A model generated the notes under the pieces. That model did no database searches and was not told the origin of the DNA. It saw only the letters and a list, made by a program, of their open reading frames with translations. A stretch of DNA of 64,000 nt from the NCBI GenBank assembly GCA_949316235.1, contig OX438745.1, positions 3,787,001-3,851,000 of the forward strand, given 5' to 3'. Source of the stretch: Oegoconia quadripuncta (lineage: Eukaryota; Arthropoda; Insecta; Lepidoptera; Autostichidae). The position numbers were made by a program, and so were the translations under genes. This document shows, piece by piece, positions 19,776-30,240 of the stretch (its first letter is position 1; every line of letters begins with the position of its first letter).

Positions 19776-20360
19776 TCGTCATAGCAACAGATGTATGGTC
19801 TTCTTCTCCCTAATAAATAAAAAAATTATACAACGCGAAATGCTTTTATTCAAAAATAAACATTTATATTTAAACTAATAGCCTTGCATTTAAGCTAATA
19901 TATTTAAAATTTTATTATATTGGTGTGCGAGGTCCCTAATCACAGCTATTACACGACCGGTTGGCCAAAATGGCGCGAAATCAGACCCTTTTGCCCAAGC
20001 CAAAAACACTAGAGCGGGCGCCGCCATAGAATATACTCATCAAAAAGAATGTTAAATTCGAGAAATGAGAATCTTCACCTGAGGTTTGGACCATGACGGA
20101 AAATTTTACTTACATTTTAAAATGTATATACGTTTTAAATTGAACGTACTTATTGAAAAAAAAACAATACCTGACCATAGACAATATTATCTACTGCGTA
20201 TGGACGGTCGTTGAAACAATCAGAATGGCGCCGTCTTGTTGGTTCCAAAGCCATCAAATGTCGAGTGAAGAAAACTGCACCATTTATGACAGAACAGTGA
20301 AAAAAGAAGCATCGAGTAGGCCATAATGTAGGTATTGGCACAGAATAATTAATGGTACGT
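19776..20360. other. unassigned stretch
   Basis: No recognised gene. Bases 19960..20035 and 20215..20240 are mildly GC-rich (GAGCGGGCGCCGCCATAG; CAGAATGGCGCCGTCTTG). Confidence 0.3.
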
Positions 20361-20505
20361 ATTGGTGTCGATTCGGATGTACACCAACTAAACTAAAACC
20401 AGTTTTGGAGTGGTGCCGTCGCATTGTACTGTTCCAGGGAGAAAGAGACAGTACTACTTTAAAACTCGTTTTAGTTTAGTTGGTGTACATCTGAATCGAC
20501 ACCAT
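20361..20505. mobile_element. TIR-B foldback element, copy 3
   Basis: Cleanest copy, flanked by TA on both sides (20360..20361 and 20506..20507), which would suit a Tc1/mariner-type target duplication. Arms TTGGTGTCGATTCGGATGTA and GTACATCTGAATCGACACCA. The centre matches copies 1 and 2. Confidence 0.9.
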
Positions 20506-20554
20506 TACTTGTTAAACTACTAAGATAACAGCGAGAAAAATTTGTTCGACATAG

Positions 20555-20702
20555 AAATGGTTTTTCCTTCCGAGGGTTTGCTGGAAGGAATCTCTTACAG
20601 AGATAAGCTCGCCTTTTGTGTATTGTAATTTCTGTCCTATGTTTGTTCAATGTATGTTTGTATACTTATATTTGCAATAAAGTGTTAAATAAATAAATAA
20701 AT
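20555..20702 (+). mobile_element. LINE 3' UTR tail, (TAAA)n
   Basis: GAATCTCTTACAGAGATAAG, then CTCGCCTTTTGTGTATTGTA and GCAATAAAGTGTTAAATAAA. Plus-oriented version of the tail family at 14195 and 17795, with AATAAAG and a TAAA repeat tail. Confidence 0.75.
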
Positions 20703-20897
20703 GGTCGGCGATTTATAACAATGAATCACTCTATTTTCTTTTACTTTAATCTCCCCTGCTGGAAATTGACACGTTCCTGTCAATTGCCTGTCAAAGTGGA
20801 ATCCAGCTACTGAATACTTCGGAGAGAAAATTCGGTTGCATGCAAGTGTAAATGCAAATGGGACGTTTCTGTGACTACTCCCATATATTTTATATTA
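20703..20897. other. unassigned stretch
   Basis: No recognised content. Confidence 0.3.
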
Positions 20898-21270
20898 TGA
20901 TTAACTGGATACGCGTTTGACCACTATCTCACCTGATGGGAAGTGACGCTGTGGTCGCAGATGAAGCGCGCGATCTCAGTAGATGCCTATTCACCCTGCT
21001 CATGAAGATCCCATGCAAGGTTGTTGGATTCAGGAAAGACTGGCGCAGGAAGGGAGTTCCATGCCTTGGCTGTTCGCATTATGAATGAAGACTCGACCCT
21101 CATCCCTCCGCACGTCTAGTATTCCGAAGATGAAATGGCGATGGTGGAATAAGATTATTTAATTCCAACGCACACTCACTGAAGTGCACCCTGTAAAAAA
21201 AATACGCCCCAAATACAGAACCTCCTCCTTTTTTGAAGTCGTTTAAATACCGAGGGACAGGCCTTAGCGA
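20898..21270 (-). mobile_element. LINE 3' end (CR1/Jockey-like tail)
   Basis: Best 3' UTR copy of this family: reversed GATTAACTGGATACGCGTTT, GATGGGAAGTGACGCTGTGG and CCATGCCTTGGCTGTTCGCA. The minus strand reads VHFSECALELNNLIPPSPFH in the C-terminal remnant. Internal deletion after GACTCGACC compared with 4375. Confidence 0.85.
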
Positions 21271-22609
21271 GTGTTTAGGTACCCGCAACGATTAAGTTTT
21301 TGCAGAATTACGGGAAATCCGTTCTTAAATAACGAATCCTACCTACAAAGTACCAATTTCAGCTTCAACCATCAAGTAATTTCTATTCATATGGGAATAT
21401 CCCAAATTTCTCTTGCGATCTTTATAAAATCTTACCTAAGCGAGTGTTAAGCGACTTTCGGTTAAAGACTGAGAGACAGAACACTGTCACACAGACTGCC
21501 ATGTCTGTATTGTTAATCTTTGTCGCATATTCGCATTAAGGCCGGCTCCCGTCCAGTGCGCCCACGGGACCGGCGTAATGGTGGCTAAGCTAATGGCGGG
21601 AACACATATTTTCAATTCATTTCTCCGTCTATTAGCGCCCACTGAGCTTTATTATTTAGGATCAATTTTTATTACTGTCTCCGGGTTTCTCTTTTTTTTA
21701 ACGACTAGGCTCTTTGGGGGAAATCAAACAGATTATATAGGAATATAGAACGGCGTGTTTCTTTTTATTTTGCGGAAAATAGAGAGAAAAATATACCTAC
21801 TCACTTTTTGGAAGTGTAGGAAATAGTGAGCTGTTTATACATAACATACTATAGGTATATTAACTGGCAAAACAGGAGCTTCACAAATAATCACAGTGTT
21901 ACAATTGAATCAAATGTAGCTTTTTTCTACTCCTTTTGGAGCTGTAATATAGTTTAATATACACAGGTTACTACTACCTACTTAATTTTATTAGATGCTG
22001 AAGCCATTTTAATGAATGCGTAAGCCATTAAAATTAAAAAAAAGTCACACCCAAACGATACCGACACGAATTACAGCAGTAATTTTATTCATAAACACTA
22101 ATTGACACGAAAACTGATTCATATAGACTTAATTACTCTGGCCACCCTCGCAACCCTGCGTTTTAACAACGAATTACTTTTATAAGCGCTCGCCGATTCA
22201 TCTTCATGCAAGCTTTTATGCTACCCATTAAAAAGATAGCGTAGTTTCAGTTCTAAAACGGCCCAAGTGAACCCTACTGTAAGGAATCATATGACGTTTT
22301 ATTTTTTTAAAGTGCGTTCCGACGTTTCGTATTCGGAATCCACGACCATCTGCCGCCACAATGGGCACTTACATGCGTGCGCACTTGAAATGCTTTTTTG
22401 AAAATCGAATGTCCTTTTGTTACTCTATACGAAATTCAATTTTGTTGTAATGGTGGAGGTGGCGTTTTTGGTTGGCGGCGATAGAGCGGCCTCCCTCGTT
22501 TTTGTCCGGATTAAGTATAATGAATCGTAAATTCGATCTTTGACACCTTTTTCATTTGGTTTCGGGTGCGTACATTTCTATGATTGTGAATAGGGTTGAC
22601 AGAAGTTTC
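21271..22609. other. unassigned DNA
   Basis: 1.3 kb without recognised gene or repeat. 21540..21600 is GC-rich (GCCGGCTCCCGTCCAGTGCG); 22310..22390 and 22480..22510 are moderately so. Single-copy intergenic or intronic sequence is the likeliest reading. Confidence 0.35.
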
Positions 22610-22999
22610 TTCTTCTTATTTTTGAGGATGGCAACCAGTCAACCTCACTGTCGAGTTTCGAGTGAAAAAAATTATTTCTCTTATTTCTTCAGTTTATAAG
22701 TCAGTCTCAGTCAAAACAAGTAATTCGTCATATACTTGGCGTATACAGAGTCTAGTCACGGTCAAGTCATTCTTCAGTAAAGTGGCAGAATGCTTTACAA
22801 AAGATTTTGGCAGCTTCTTGTGGGAACCCGAAAGCTCCGTTACGCACTTTAATTTACACTTCCTTTCACCTGTACACCATCACTAACGTTTGCTGCGCAA
22901 TATTCTGCCATTATTAAGCTTCAAAAGTTAAAATGCACAAATTATATGAATTATAAAGAAAAATGCAACTTCACTAGCCGAGATCCCGCCAAAAAGCCA
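22610..22999 (-). repeat. Rep-1 copy 2 (inverted)
   Basis: Reverse complement of the 6272 copy including the same 3' module (GAGGATGGCAACCAGTCAAC). Runs to ACTAGCCGAGATCCCGCCAA. A 74-codon opening on the plus strand mirrors the one on the minus strand at 6386..6610. Confidence 0.85.
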
Positions 23000-23749
23000 A
23001 AAAGTTTATCTCTGTAATCTTTAAAAGAGACTGTTAATTTTGCTTATCAGTTTTAGTGCCGCCAGCATTACTGTTAGATATAGGCCTCTTCTTTACAACA
23101 CTTTGCGAATCATCCAGTAGTTTGTCTACTGATGGTTTCGCTTTGCTCTGAGACTGCTTTCGTCCATCTTCCATGGCTACTAATCGACAGGTGCTTTTTA
23201 ATGGTGATTCAAAGGAACGTCTTCGACATAGTTTAACAGAACAAGATTACTACGTGTCACTTTTAAACAATAATAAGTGTATTTAGATAGATTTTTTTAA
23301 TATAACCTCAGTTCGATGTTTCTTTCATTATTACTTTTATAAGCAAATATTATTTTTTGAAATACTTTGGACCTACATAATGACGTGTTCAACAATCGAG
23401 ATCAATAAATAAGAAATTAGATCCTTATATACAAATAAAACTGAATTGCATTGAAATAAAATCACAATCGTCGACAACCCTAATCATGCCGTGCCAAGAT
23501 ATCATCGTCGTTACACTCTATTTTAGTTTTTACTTAGCTTCGTTTAAGGTCTAAATACGGCCAAATTGACTTTTTTTGTAAATTATTATGTTACAGAAGT
23601 CTATTCGATAGCTATTTGAGGGTAGAATGGAATGATTTTGGCTTACGGTTTATTTGTACTCGTGTAATTGAGTTTTGTTGTAATAGAGAGCATATTTATT
23701 AGTACAGTATACATGACTGGTAACATGTTAATCTATGCATTCTTCTTCT
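23000..23749. other. unassigned AT-rich DNA
   Basis: No recognised coding or repeat content. Confidence 0.3.
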
Positions 23750-23905
23750 TTTCGTGTCGAGGCAAGTTTCAAATTTTATTGGACCAAAACTTAGTCAATC
23801 TAACAGCACTGTCTGTGGCGTTAAGGAGGTCGTTTAAGGTGCAGCTGTCAGGACACGCGGGGCAAACCAATACGTGATCCATTGTCTGTGGGGAGACTAT
23901 GATCT
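23750..23905 (-). mobile_element. non-LTR ORF2 C-terminus with natural stop
   Basis: Minus-strand translation SPQTMDHVLVCPACPDSC, TLNDLLNATDSAVRLTKFW, SNKI, stop, then a 3' UTR ACTTGCCTCGACACGAAAAG with a GAAGAAGA end. The cysteine-rich tail parallels the fragment at 1530. Appears undisturbed over these 50 codons but is 5'-truncated. Confidence 0.8.
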
Positions 23906-23941
23906 ATGCATTGAACTTTTAGAAAGCTCTGGCTAGCTATA

Positions 23942-24135
23942 TACCACTATCTTTTCTAAATCTGCCGCCAAACAGCAATGTTTATAGCATATTTGTTCCG
24001 GTTGTCAGAGATAATATAGCGCAGTCCCTCAAATAAGATGGGGTTTCCGGCTGAGTACGCATCCACCTTCGGCCTCATCTTCACTTAACATCAGGCGTGA
24101 TTGAGATCAAGTGCTGACCCATTGTGCATAAAAAA
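23942..24135 (+). mobile_element. SINE-A, 5'-truncated copy
   Basis: Begins ACCACTATCTTTTCTAAATC, runs through TGTTCCGGTTGTCAGAGATA to ATTGTGCATAAAAAAAATAT. More diverged than the copies at 52853 and 57345 (for example CAGGCGTGATTGAGATCAAG). Confidence 0.85.
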
Positions 24136-24259
24136 AATATTTAATGTTCGGAACAGCTAAACGCTTATGTTTCAGATAATTCTGACCACCTATAATTTTC
24201 TACTTATCCTCTCTGAAGCCATTACTTACATGGTACTTTGATTCTTACGGGCAGGTATC

Positions 24260-24281
24260 TGGGGGCACGGCCGTGCCCCCA
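24260..24281. repeat. perfect 22-bp GC palindrome
   Basis: T + GGGGGCACGGCCGTGCCCCC + A is perfectly self-complementary and very GC-rich in an AT-rich setting. It is followed by ACCAAGTCGAGCAAAAAAGC and a second CACGGCCGT at 24305, and could be a transposon end or a strong hairpin in a transcript. Confidence 0.9.
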
Positions 24282-24826
24282 CCAAGTCGAGCAAAAAAGC
24301 GTCACGGCCGTACCATCCTTTTCTCGAAGCAATTCAGACCATTTTCGACCCCCTGTAACTTCGTTGTGGATAAAAATAGAAAACTGAAATTTTCAGTAAC
24401 TATGCAGGCATTGTAAAGACACGTATATTTAAAATTTCATTCAATTTGAACCAGTATTTTTAAGAATTATAACGGGTCAAATTTCTTAATTTTGTCACTC
24501 ACTGACTCACCGATCATCAAAATTCTAAGGCACTTCTAGCAGACCTAGAAGCTTCAAATTTGGAATATAAGTAGTGTTTGGTGTATGAATCAAGGAAAAA
24601 CTAAAAAATCTAGAAAAGACAGCAAAGAAAATTAAGCCCATACAGCCAAGTCTTCAGTTAATTAAATTTTTCAATATTGGCTTTATTCGTAACGATGTTT
24701 TATTATTTTACGGCAAAAATTGTAACATCAAAGCCTCCCAGAAAAACCCATAGAGACAGGGAGTGGGCTCTTAGAAAAACTGTAGCTGAAGCTCAAGAAG
24801 TAGTACAAAATACAAAAAGAAATGAG
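24282..24826 (+). other. unknown repeat-like unit with short open frame
   Basis: Contains GTCACTCACTGACTCACCGA and CAAGCCCATACAGCC-like wording (24635..24650) that also ends Rep-1 copies 3 and 4. A plus-strand frame from about 24735 to 24889 (KPPRKTHRDREWALRKTVAE, AQEVVQNTKRN) has a lysine/arginine-rich, helix-like composition and runs into the left arm of the big hairpin. No family recognised; likely part of an element related to Rep-1. Confidence 0.4.
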
Positions 24827-25521
24827 ATCCCATCAAAAACAATACTTGTCAAAAAAACCAAGTCTCGCAACTCAGTTGTTCTGCGGTAAAAAGTTGTGAG
24901 ATCCATGTAATACCAAGTCGGTTGTTAATTTATTCAGTCTCTACTTAAGCGACTTTCTGTCTTAATACGTCCAGTCTCTAAGACCACGATCGTGGTCCAT
25001 AACAATTGAAAATCAATTGTGTCTGGAATCTCCGTACTCGAAGCATTAAGTTGTTACGTAATAATTAACAGCATTTTATAGTGACGCATATCAATATTAA
25101 AATTCTTTAATGTTTTATATAAATATATTGAGACTTGGCCATCGCCTGAAAAGACGTGTAAATTCAATCGCCTGAAAACACATGTAAATTCAATTATTTA
25201 GTGCGATGGCCAAGTCTCGATATATTTATATAAAACATTAAAGAATTTTAATATTGATATGCGTCACTATAAGATGCTGTTAATTATTACGTAACAACTT
25301 AATGCTTCGAGTACGGAGATTCCAGACACAATTGATTTTCAATTGTTATGGACCACGATCGTGGTCTTAGAGACTGGACGTATTAAGACAGAAAGTCGCT
25401 TAAGTAGAGACTGAATAAATTAACAACCGACTTGGTATTACATGGATCTCACAACTTTTTACCGCAGAACAACTGAGTTGCGAGACTTGGTTTTTTTGAC
25501 AAGTATTGTTTTTGATGGGAT
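24827..25521. repeat. large near-perfect inverted duplication (hairpin locus)
   Basis: Left arm 24827..25145 and right arm 25203..25521 are each 319 bp and complementary; only two mismatches were found by reading (CATTTTATAG against CATCTTATAG and ATTGAGAC against ATCGAGAC). The loop 25146..25202 is 57 bp. Each arm holds nested palindromes: GACCACGATCGTGGTC (24982..24997) and ACAATTGAAAATCAATTGT (25002..25020). The inner edge holds a 26-bp tandem pair starting ATCGCCTGAAAA (25141..25166, 25167..25192). Transcription through it would give a long dsRNA hairpin. A SINE-A starts immediately to the right. An assembly artefact must be excluded. Confidence 0.95.
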
Positions 25522-25857
25522 TCTTTCTTTTTTATGTACAACGGGTTGGTACTTGACCTCAATCACACCTGATGTTAAGTGAAGATGATGTCGAAGGTGG
25601 AAGCGTACTGACCCGGAACCCCTAACACAATTTTGACGACTGGCTATCTTATCTCTGACAACCGGAACACAACAATGCTATTAACATTGATGCTTGGCGG
25701 CAGATTTAAATAAGATGGCGGCAGCTAGCCAGGCGGATATTTAAAATGCCCTACCACCAACCAAACCGAGTACTTAAACATGTACCCCGCTGGGGATCGA
25801 ACCCGCGACCTCCGAATCGTAAACCCAATGTTGTTAACATTGAGCCACGGAAGCAGT
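25522..25857 (-). mobile_element. SINE-A, full-length
   Basis: Reversed poly(A) side at 25522..25540, TTGACCTCAATCACACCTGA, the body, then the head CTGGGGATCGAACCCGCGAC and TTAACATTGAGCCACGGAAG. Nearly complete tRNA-like head. Abuts the right arm of the hairpin without spacer. Confidence 0.9.
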
Positions 25858-25929
25858 TAAAATAGTTCGATAGTTTTCGATTCATTTTTGGAAAGTTTCA
25901 AATGTTGAATCCTTTTTGGCTCTATTAAC

Positions 25930-26038
25930 TGTTCGTATTTATCATACAAACATATTATTATGCCCCTGGCATGATTCGAACCCGCGACCTCTATACATAG
26001 TCGTTAGTCTCTAACCACTACACCACACATCAAAAAAT
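25930..26038 (-). mobile_element. SINE-C head fragment
   Basis: Minus-strand tRNA-like head: TGTGGTGTAGTGGTTAGAGA (A box) and GGTCGCGGGTTCGAATCATG (B box), then GGGGCATAATAATATGTTTG. SINE-C copies are at 35038, 40285 and 51411. Only the first 105 bp remain. Confidence 0.8.
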
Positions 26039-26374
26039 ATAAATGAAACATCGTTTTAAAGGGCGGTATCGATGAATACAGACCTACAGTTAATTAGATT
26101 TCGAATTCAAATTTTATATTTCCATTGAAGCTGCTACTCGTAGCTGCAAGCCAACATGGCGCGCTGTTAGCGAGGCGTTGTGAAACGTGTCGCAGGACAG
26201 TAGCCGAAAGGTGTTTCAAAATGAATTCAGCAAAATGAACGCTGTAGCGGCGCGGTGGATGAGCGCGGACTAGCTCGCAGCGGTGCGCAGGTTAACCTGT
26301 ATGATAGAGGGTTCAAAACTTAAACATTTTTGGTGTTGTGGTTAACGCTGTCCGTGTTATGTAAAGTTTTAAAA
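26039..26374. other. unassigned, partly GC-rich
   Basis: Bases 26155..26295 include GAACGCTGTAGCGGCGCGGT and GCGCGGACTAGCTCGCAGCG, CpG-containing in an AT-rich setting. Unrecognised; regulatory or unique sequence possible. Confidence 0.3.
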
Positions 26375-26830
26375 AGCCGGCTAAGTGCGTGTCGGGCCAC
26401 GCACAGTGTGGGTCCCGTACTTGCCCTCATAATATACGGACTTAGGATTGTGTTTGACAAATAATTTCCACCGGAAAGTACATTTTATAAGTTTTTCGAC
26501 AATTACTCATTCAGTTGTAAACGTGTTGTATTACTCATTCAGTTATACTTACCTGTAATAGTTTTCCTTTTAACTTCATTTTACAACTTTTAGGGGGGGA
26601 TTAGACTCTAACATAAATTGGTACTTTAAAGCTTAATATTTCTTAAACTGAATCCTAAATCGAAAAACTGATTAAGATAACCTGTAATATTTATGACCGA
26701 CCTATCCGATGACATGATGGAGTACCAAAATAAAAGAAAATGTATCCATACTTTACGTGTAGGGGAGGTACCCTAGAAAAGTACTGATACTGGGATAGAC
26801 GCTCGATGGTCACACGTATCAAGCTACCAT
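26375..26830 (+). repeat. Rep-4 copy 1
   Basis: Begins AGCCGGCTAAGTGCGTGTCG and continues with TGACCGACCTATCCGATGAC. Its inverted partner is at 49015..49445, which ends TTGGCCGGTTTTTATT. This is the 'gccggccaagtgcgagtcgg' type repeat known from many lepidopteran loci; class not settled here. Confidence 0.7.
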
Positions 26831-27929
26831 AATTTACTTCTAGAGCGTTTACGTTACATAAAATTTAGCGATCGAACGCAAGCGAGCTAAAAGCCAAATT
26901 ATTAGCGATAGAGTGCAAACATTTTTTACGTGGTACAGGTTTTTCCAAAGTGCACTTATTTTTAACTAATTATTATAATTCTGTTAAAATTCTATTGTTA
27001 CGTATAATCTTTTTCTTTTATAATCTTTTATATTAGGTAAGTTATTTTCTCTGTAATGCATTAGTTTCGAATTTCGAAATGAAAGCAATTTCAAATTTGC
27101 CAGTTTTTTATGAATTTTAGTAGTTTTTTCATGTCACTCATTTCACGTCAGTACTAGATCAAGAACAAAGATGTTTTCACGTCAAAATCTTTTAGAGAGA
27201 GAGAAAATATATAAAAAAAAAACAATATAAAAAGATGTCGTGAAAAATGCGTTTGTTGATTCAGTTTTCAAAAAGTGTGCTGCAAATGAAAGATTACACG
27301 AGTTAAAAATGTGCTAATTTAGAAGTTTTGCATTCATCAACATAATGTAGCTCTCTAAAACCAAAACTACTCTGCGCACCATCTGACAAACCAGAGAATA
27401 AATACGCGCGACGACGCGCAACCGAAGCTGATTTCCCAGCGGCACGTGACGCGCGACGCTCCAATCACAGCGCAGCGCCCCGCGCCTGCTCGCCCCGCCG
27501 ATAGGGTTGGCACGCAATGGAAATTTGTGGAAAATTTTAAAAAATCTACAAAATCTTGTTTTATTATGAAGCTCATTTACATCTACGGACCTTTTGTATG
27601 TTGGTACAATATTTGTCAAACAAATACCTACATTGACAAAATATTTTACAGATTTCGTCTTAAATGGTAATGATTAGGAATATTTGTTTAATAATGTTTA
27701 GAAATAATCAACCGTCGAAAATTATCAAAACAACCGACTTCACAGGTTCCGTTCTTTATCTCTGTATATTTGTGACAACAAAAAAATACAGACGAATCGA
27801 TAACCTCCTTTTTGAGTGGATTAAAATAAATTACATAAAAAATTGTTTGAACGGAACATTGATTACGAGTTTTCGGGATCTCGTCATAATGGGCTACGTT
27901 TTGACAGCACCTTATTAAAATTTATGGAT
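26831..27929. other. unassigned; contains CpG-rich CCAAT patch
   Basis: Mostly AT-rich. At 27400..27520 there is a sharp GC/CpG-rich patch with CACGTG (about 27444), CCAAT (27461) and GACGCGCGACGCTCCAATCA. This could be promoter-like but no start site or exon was found. A GAGAGAGAG run sits at about 27196. Confidence 0.35.
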
Positions 27930-28085
27930 TTTCGTGTCAATGCGCCCAATAATATTTTATTCGCCCAAAATGTTTTGCAGCTACCCAAAGGTGCTCCTTG
28001 GCTCAGTGCGTCATGTTTTGTTGTAGTAAATCAATGTGATATAAGATTTGAAATGTGTGCCAACCCTGTCCCCACCTAATACCTC
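27930..28085 (+). repeat. Rep-7 copy 1
   Basis: CGTGTCAATGCGCCCAATAA, then TTTTATTCGCCCAAAATG, then CTACCCAAAGGTGCTCC. Similar to 35385..35495 (CGTGTCAATGCGTCCAATCA, GATCCGCCCAGAATTCAGCC, AAAGGTCCTCCGTG). A diverged dispersed pair. Confidence 0.55.
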
Positions 28086-28367
28086 ACGTCATGTCTCCCT
28101 AATCAACACCCACCAAGCGCACCTCAACTCAAATATACGAGTCGAACCTTCGCGACACAAATTTTAAATTTCGAAATCCCCTCTACAAAGCGCCGAATTT
28201 GTCTTTTTTTTAATTTAGCAGTACAATTTTGCAGATGCATAACGACCAAGGAGAATATAATAGTTACTACGGTGTTTTGAAAGACTATATTGTAACTTCC
28301 ATCTTTATTGTCATTATTTATAAACCATCATAATTCTCTTTATTATATTCATAATATCGTAGGTATC
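28086..28367. other. unassigned stretch
   Basis: No recognised content. Confidence 0.3.
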
Positions 28368-28600
28368 AATCAAATCAAATCAATTAAAAAAAATATTTAT
28401 TTCGTAGAATAAAAATTATCACTTAAAAACATTACATTTTTTATCTTATTATTAAAGTTTTTGACATTATTGTCCTGTCTATGTCCATGCTTGCTTATCA
28501 TCCAGATCCAGTTTTATGATGGTTTTCAATTTATTTAAACGTAAATTCTCATAGAAAATTTCCTCTATATAGATTCCTAAAATAATCTTTATTAATAAAT
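28368..28600 (-). mobile_element. LINE 3' end, TGATTTGATT tail
   Basis: Low edge ATCAAATCAAATCAATTAAA is the reversed tail. The minus strand ends in NKLKTIIKLDLDDKQAWT then stop (28470..28560 region), the same C-terminus as the LINE at 41825. Confidence 0.8.
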
Positions 28601-29999
28601 AAACCTTTGATAAGTGTTACATGACTTCGGAAAAAAACAACTAAAGAGTTAGCCCTACCTATGTGTAACTAAATGCACATTATTATTTTAAAAACTCTTT
28701 GAACCTATCAGAACACCACAAAATGGGATGTTACATTTTCACACAGCATTTGAAATGTATCACGGGAAAACCGATGACATTTTCACCCGATGATTTTTCC
28801 GTTTCACCACACTCGCGAATGACTGCGTTCTCATTTAAGCAATGGCATTTGACGGCTGTGCCCTTTGTCATAGTGGAGCGTAAAAAAAATAGATGACATT
28901 CCATTTTCAATTGAAGTTTGCGCGCATATAGCTCGTGATGTTTTGTTTACAGTAATATCTGAATAATATTTAGTATATTTTGTTATATTTAGTCACTGTT
29001 TTTAAATACTACAGAGTCTTAAATTTTAAGTGATGGAGTACAACTTTTACATTGCTATTGCTGAGGCGTCATACCTAAAAAGAAACATAAATACCTAACC
29101 TCTTAGTAGCCGCTGCTCTCCTGGTAAATTAAATCACTGCAAGTAGGAGGAATAACAATTAGTACTACTATTTACTATTATGGGAAACAGGTCTGTGTCT
29201 GTCACGAGGGTAGAAGAGTCCATCTCCGCAGCTCAATGGAAATACATAGTCTATTACTCAGTTTGAATGTTGTTTCACAAATGAATGATTTTCAGATTTT
29301 TTCATTACATGGGATGGGAGACGATGCTTCTTGCCAAATTTCATGATGATTGGTTAACTTATAGGTTTTGCAAGTGTCAAAATATGCGGCATAAAAGGCC
29401 TTCTCTTTATAAAGCTTTTTTTTAAAACTAACACTTTACCCGCTAAATCGTTTTCGTTGTAAAAAAAGTACTTACTGACTGGCTTCAAAATTTAAACTGC
29501 GACGAAACCAAAGAAATATTGCAAGTACTAGGGTAATTTATTTATTAAATAACAACTATAAATTGAAACTTTGGAAACAGCACTCCAACTGGACCGCTTG
29601 CGGACAGAGACTGGATATAGGTACATAAACACATAACGCCAACAAACACAAAACACCCGTGGTTTTTCGTCGGGGGTTAAAAACAGTACACAACACTACA
29701 ACTCCACTCCAAAAACCAGGTCTCATGTTTCGTGATTTCCTTTTCGTTTGTTTCTTTCCTTAAGTGTTTCTTCCTCAATCACCATATCTCTGCTCTAATA
29801 CACTATGTCCATAGCTGGGGGGTCTGGTGACCTGTAATTCTGGTTCTTCCTTTTCAGGCACCAGTCTTCCCACAAATATGTTCTATGTATTACCTAGTCC
29901 TAAAATCACTTTGTAAAGCGTCATTTGTGGTGAGAAAATAAACATTTTTTTTTATTATTATTTAGTTTGCAATGTTCGTGTGTAAGCTGTCCGTTTGTT
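28601..29999. other. unassigned; Rep-3-like scrap and transcript-end-like signal
   Basis: Bases 29585..29685 read GGACAGAGACTGGATATAGG and ACACCCGTGGTTTTTCGTCG GGGGTT, a Rep-3-type ending. 29700..29950 ends GTGAGAAAATAAACATTTTT, which looks like a polyadenylated 3' end of unknown origin. No coding frame recognised. Confidence 0.35.
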
Positions 30000-30240
30000 T
30001 TTCAAACACTTGCTGGTATCTGATTGAGCTGAAATTTGTCATAGTAAGTTCGATAGCAATGCAATATTATGGTACCATCGAGCTGATCTGATGATGTAGC
30101 CGGGATGTAAGGATTGTAACTCCCTGATGGCAAATGGCAAGGTAGTCGAATTTGGGCTGGTTTGTTTTGTTGCCATGAGCACTTTCCATTACACATGAAG
30201 ACGGAGCCAGAGATTGTCACGGGAACACCTTGATGGACTT
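30000..30240 (-). repeat. Rep-5 copy 1
   Basis: TCTGATTGAGCTGAAATTTG, TATTATGGTACCATCGAGCT and CTCCCTGATGGCAAATGG match, inverted, 58325..58540 (AGCTCGATGGTACCATAATA). 44570..44900 has the related AGTATTATGGTATACTGAGG. Class unknown. Confidence 0.65.

Noticed and set aside
24677..24889. 70-codon opening entering the hairpin as a host gene
   Set aside because: Basic, helix-like composition but no recognised domain, no upstream exon, and it is next to repeat sequence; kept only as an unknown unit.
27314..27619. Overlapping openings on both strands across the CpG-rich patch
   Set aside because: Stop codons are rare in GC-rich DNA; openings in three frames at once argue against coding.
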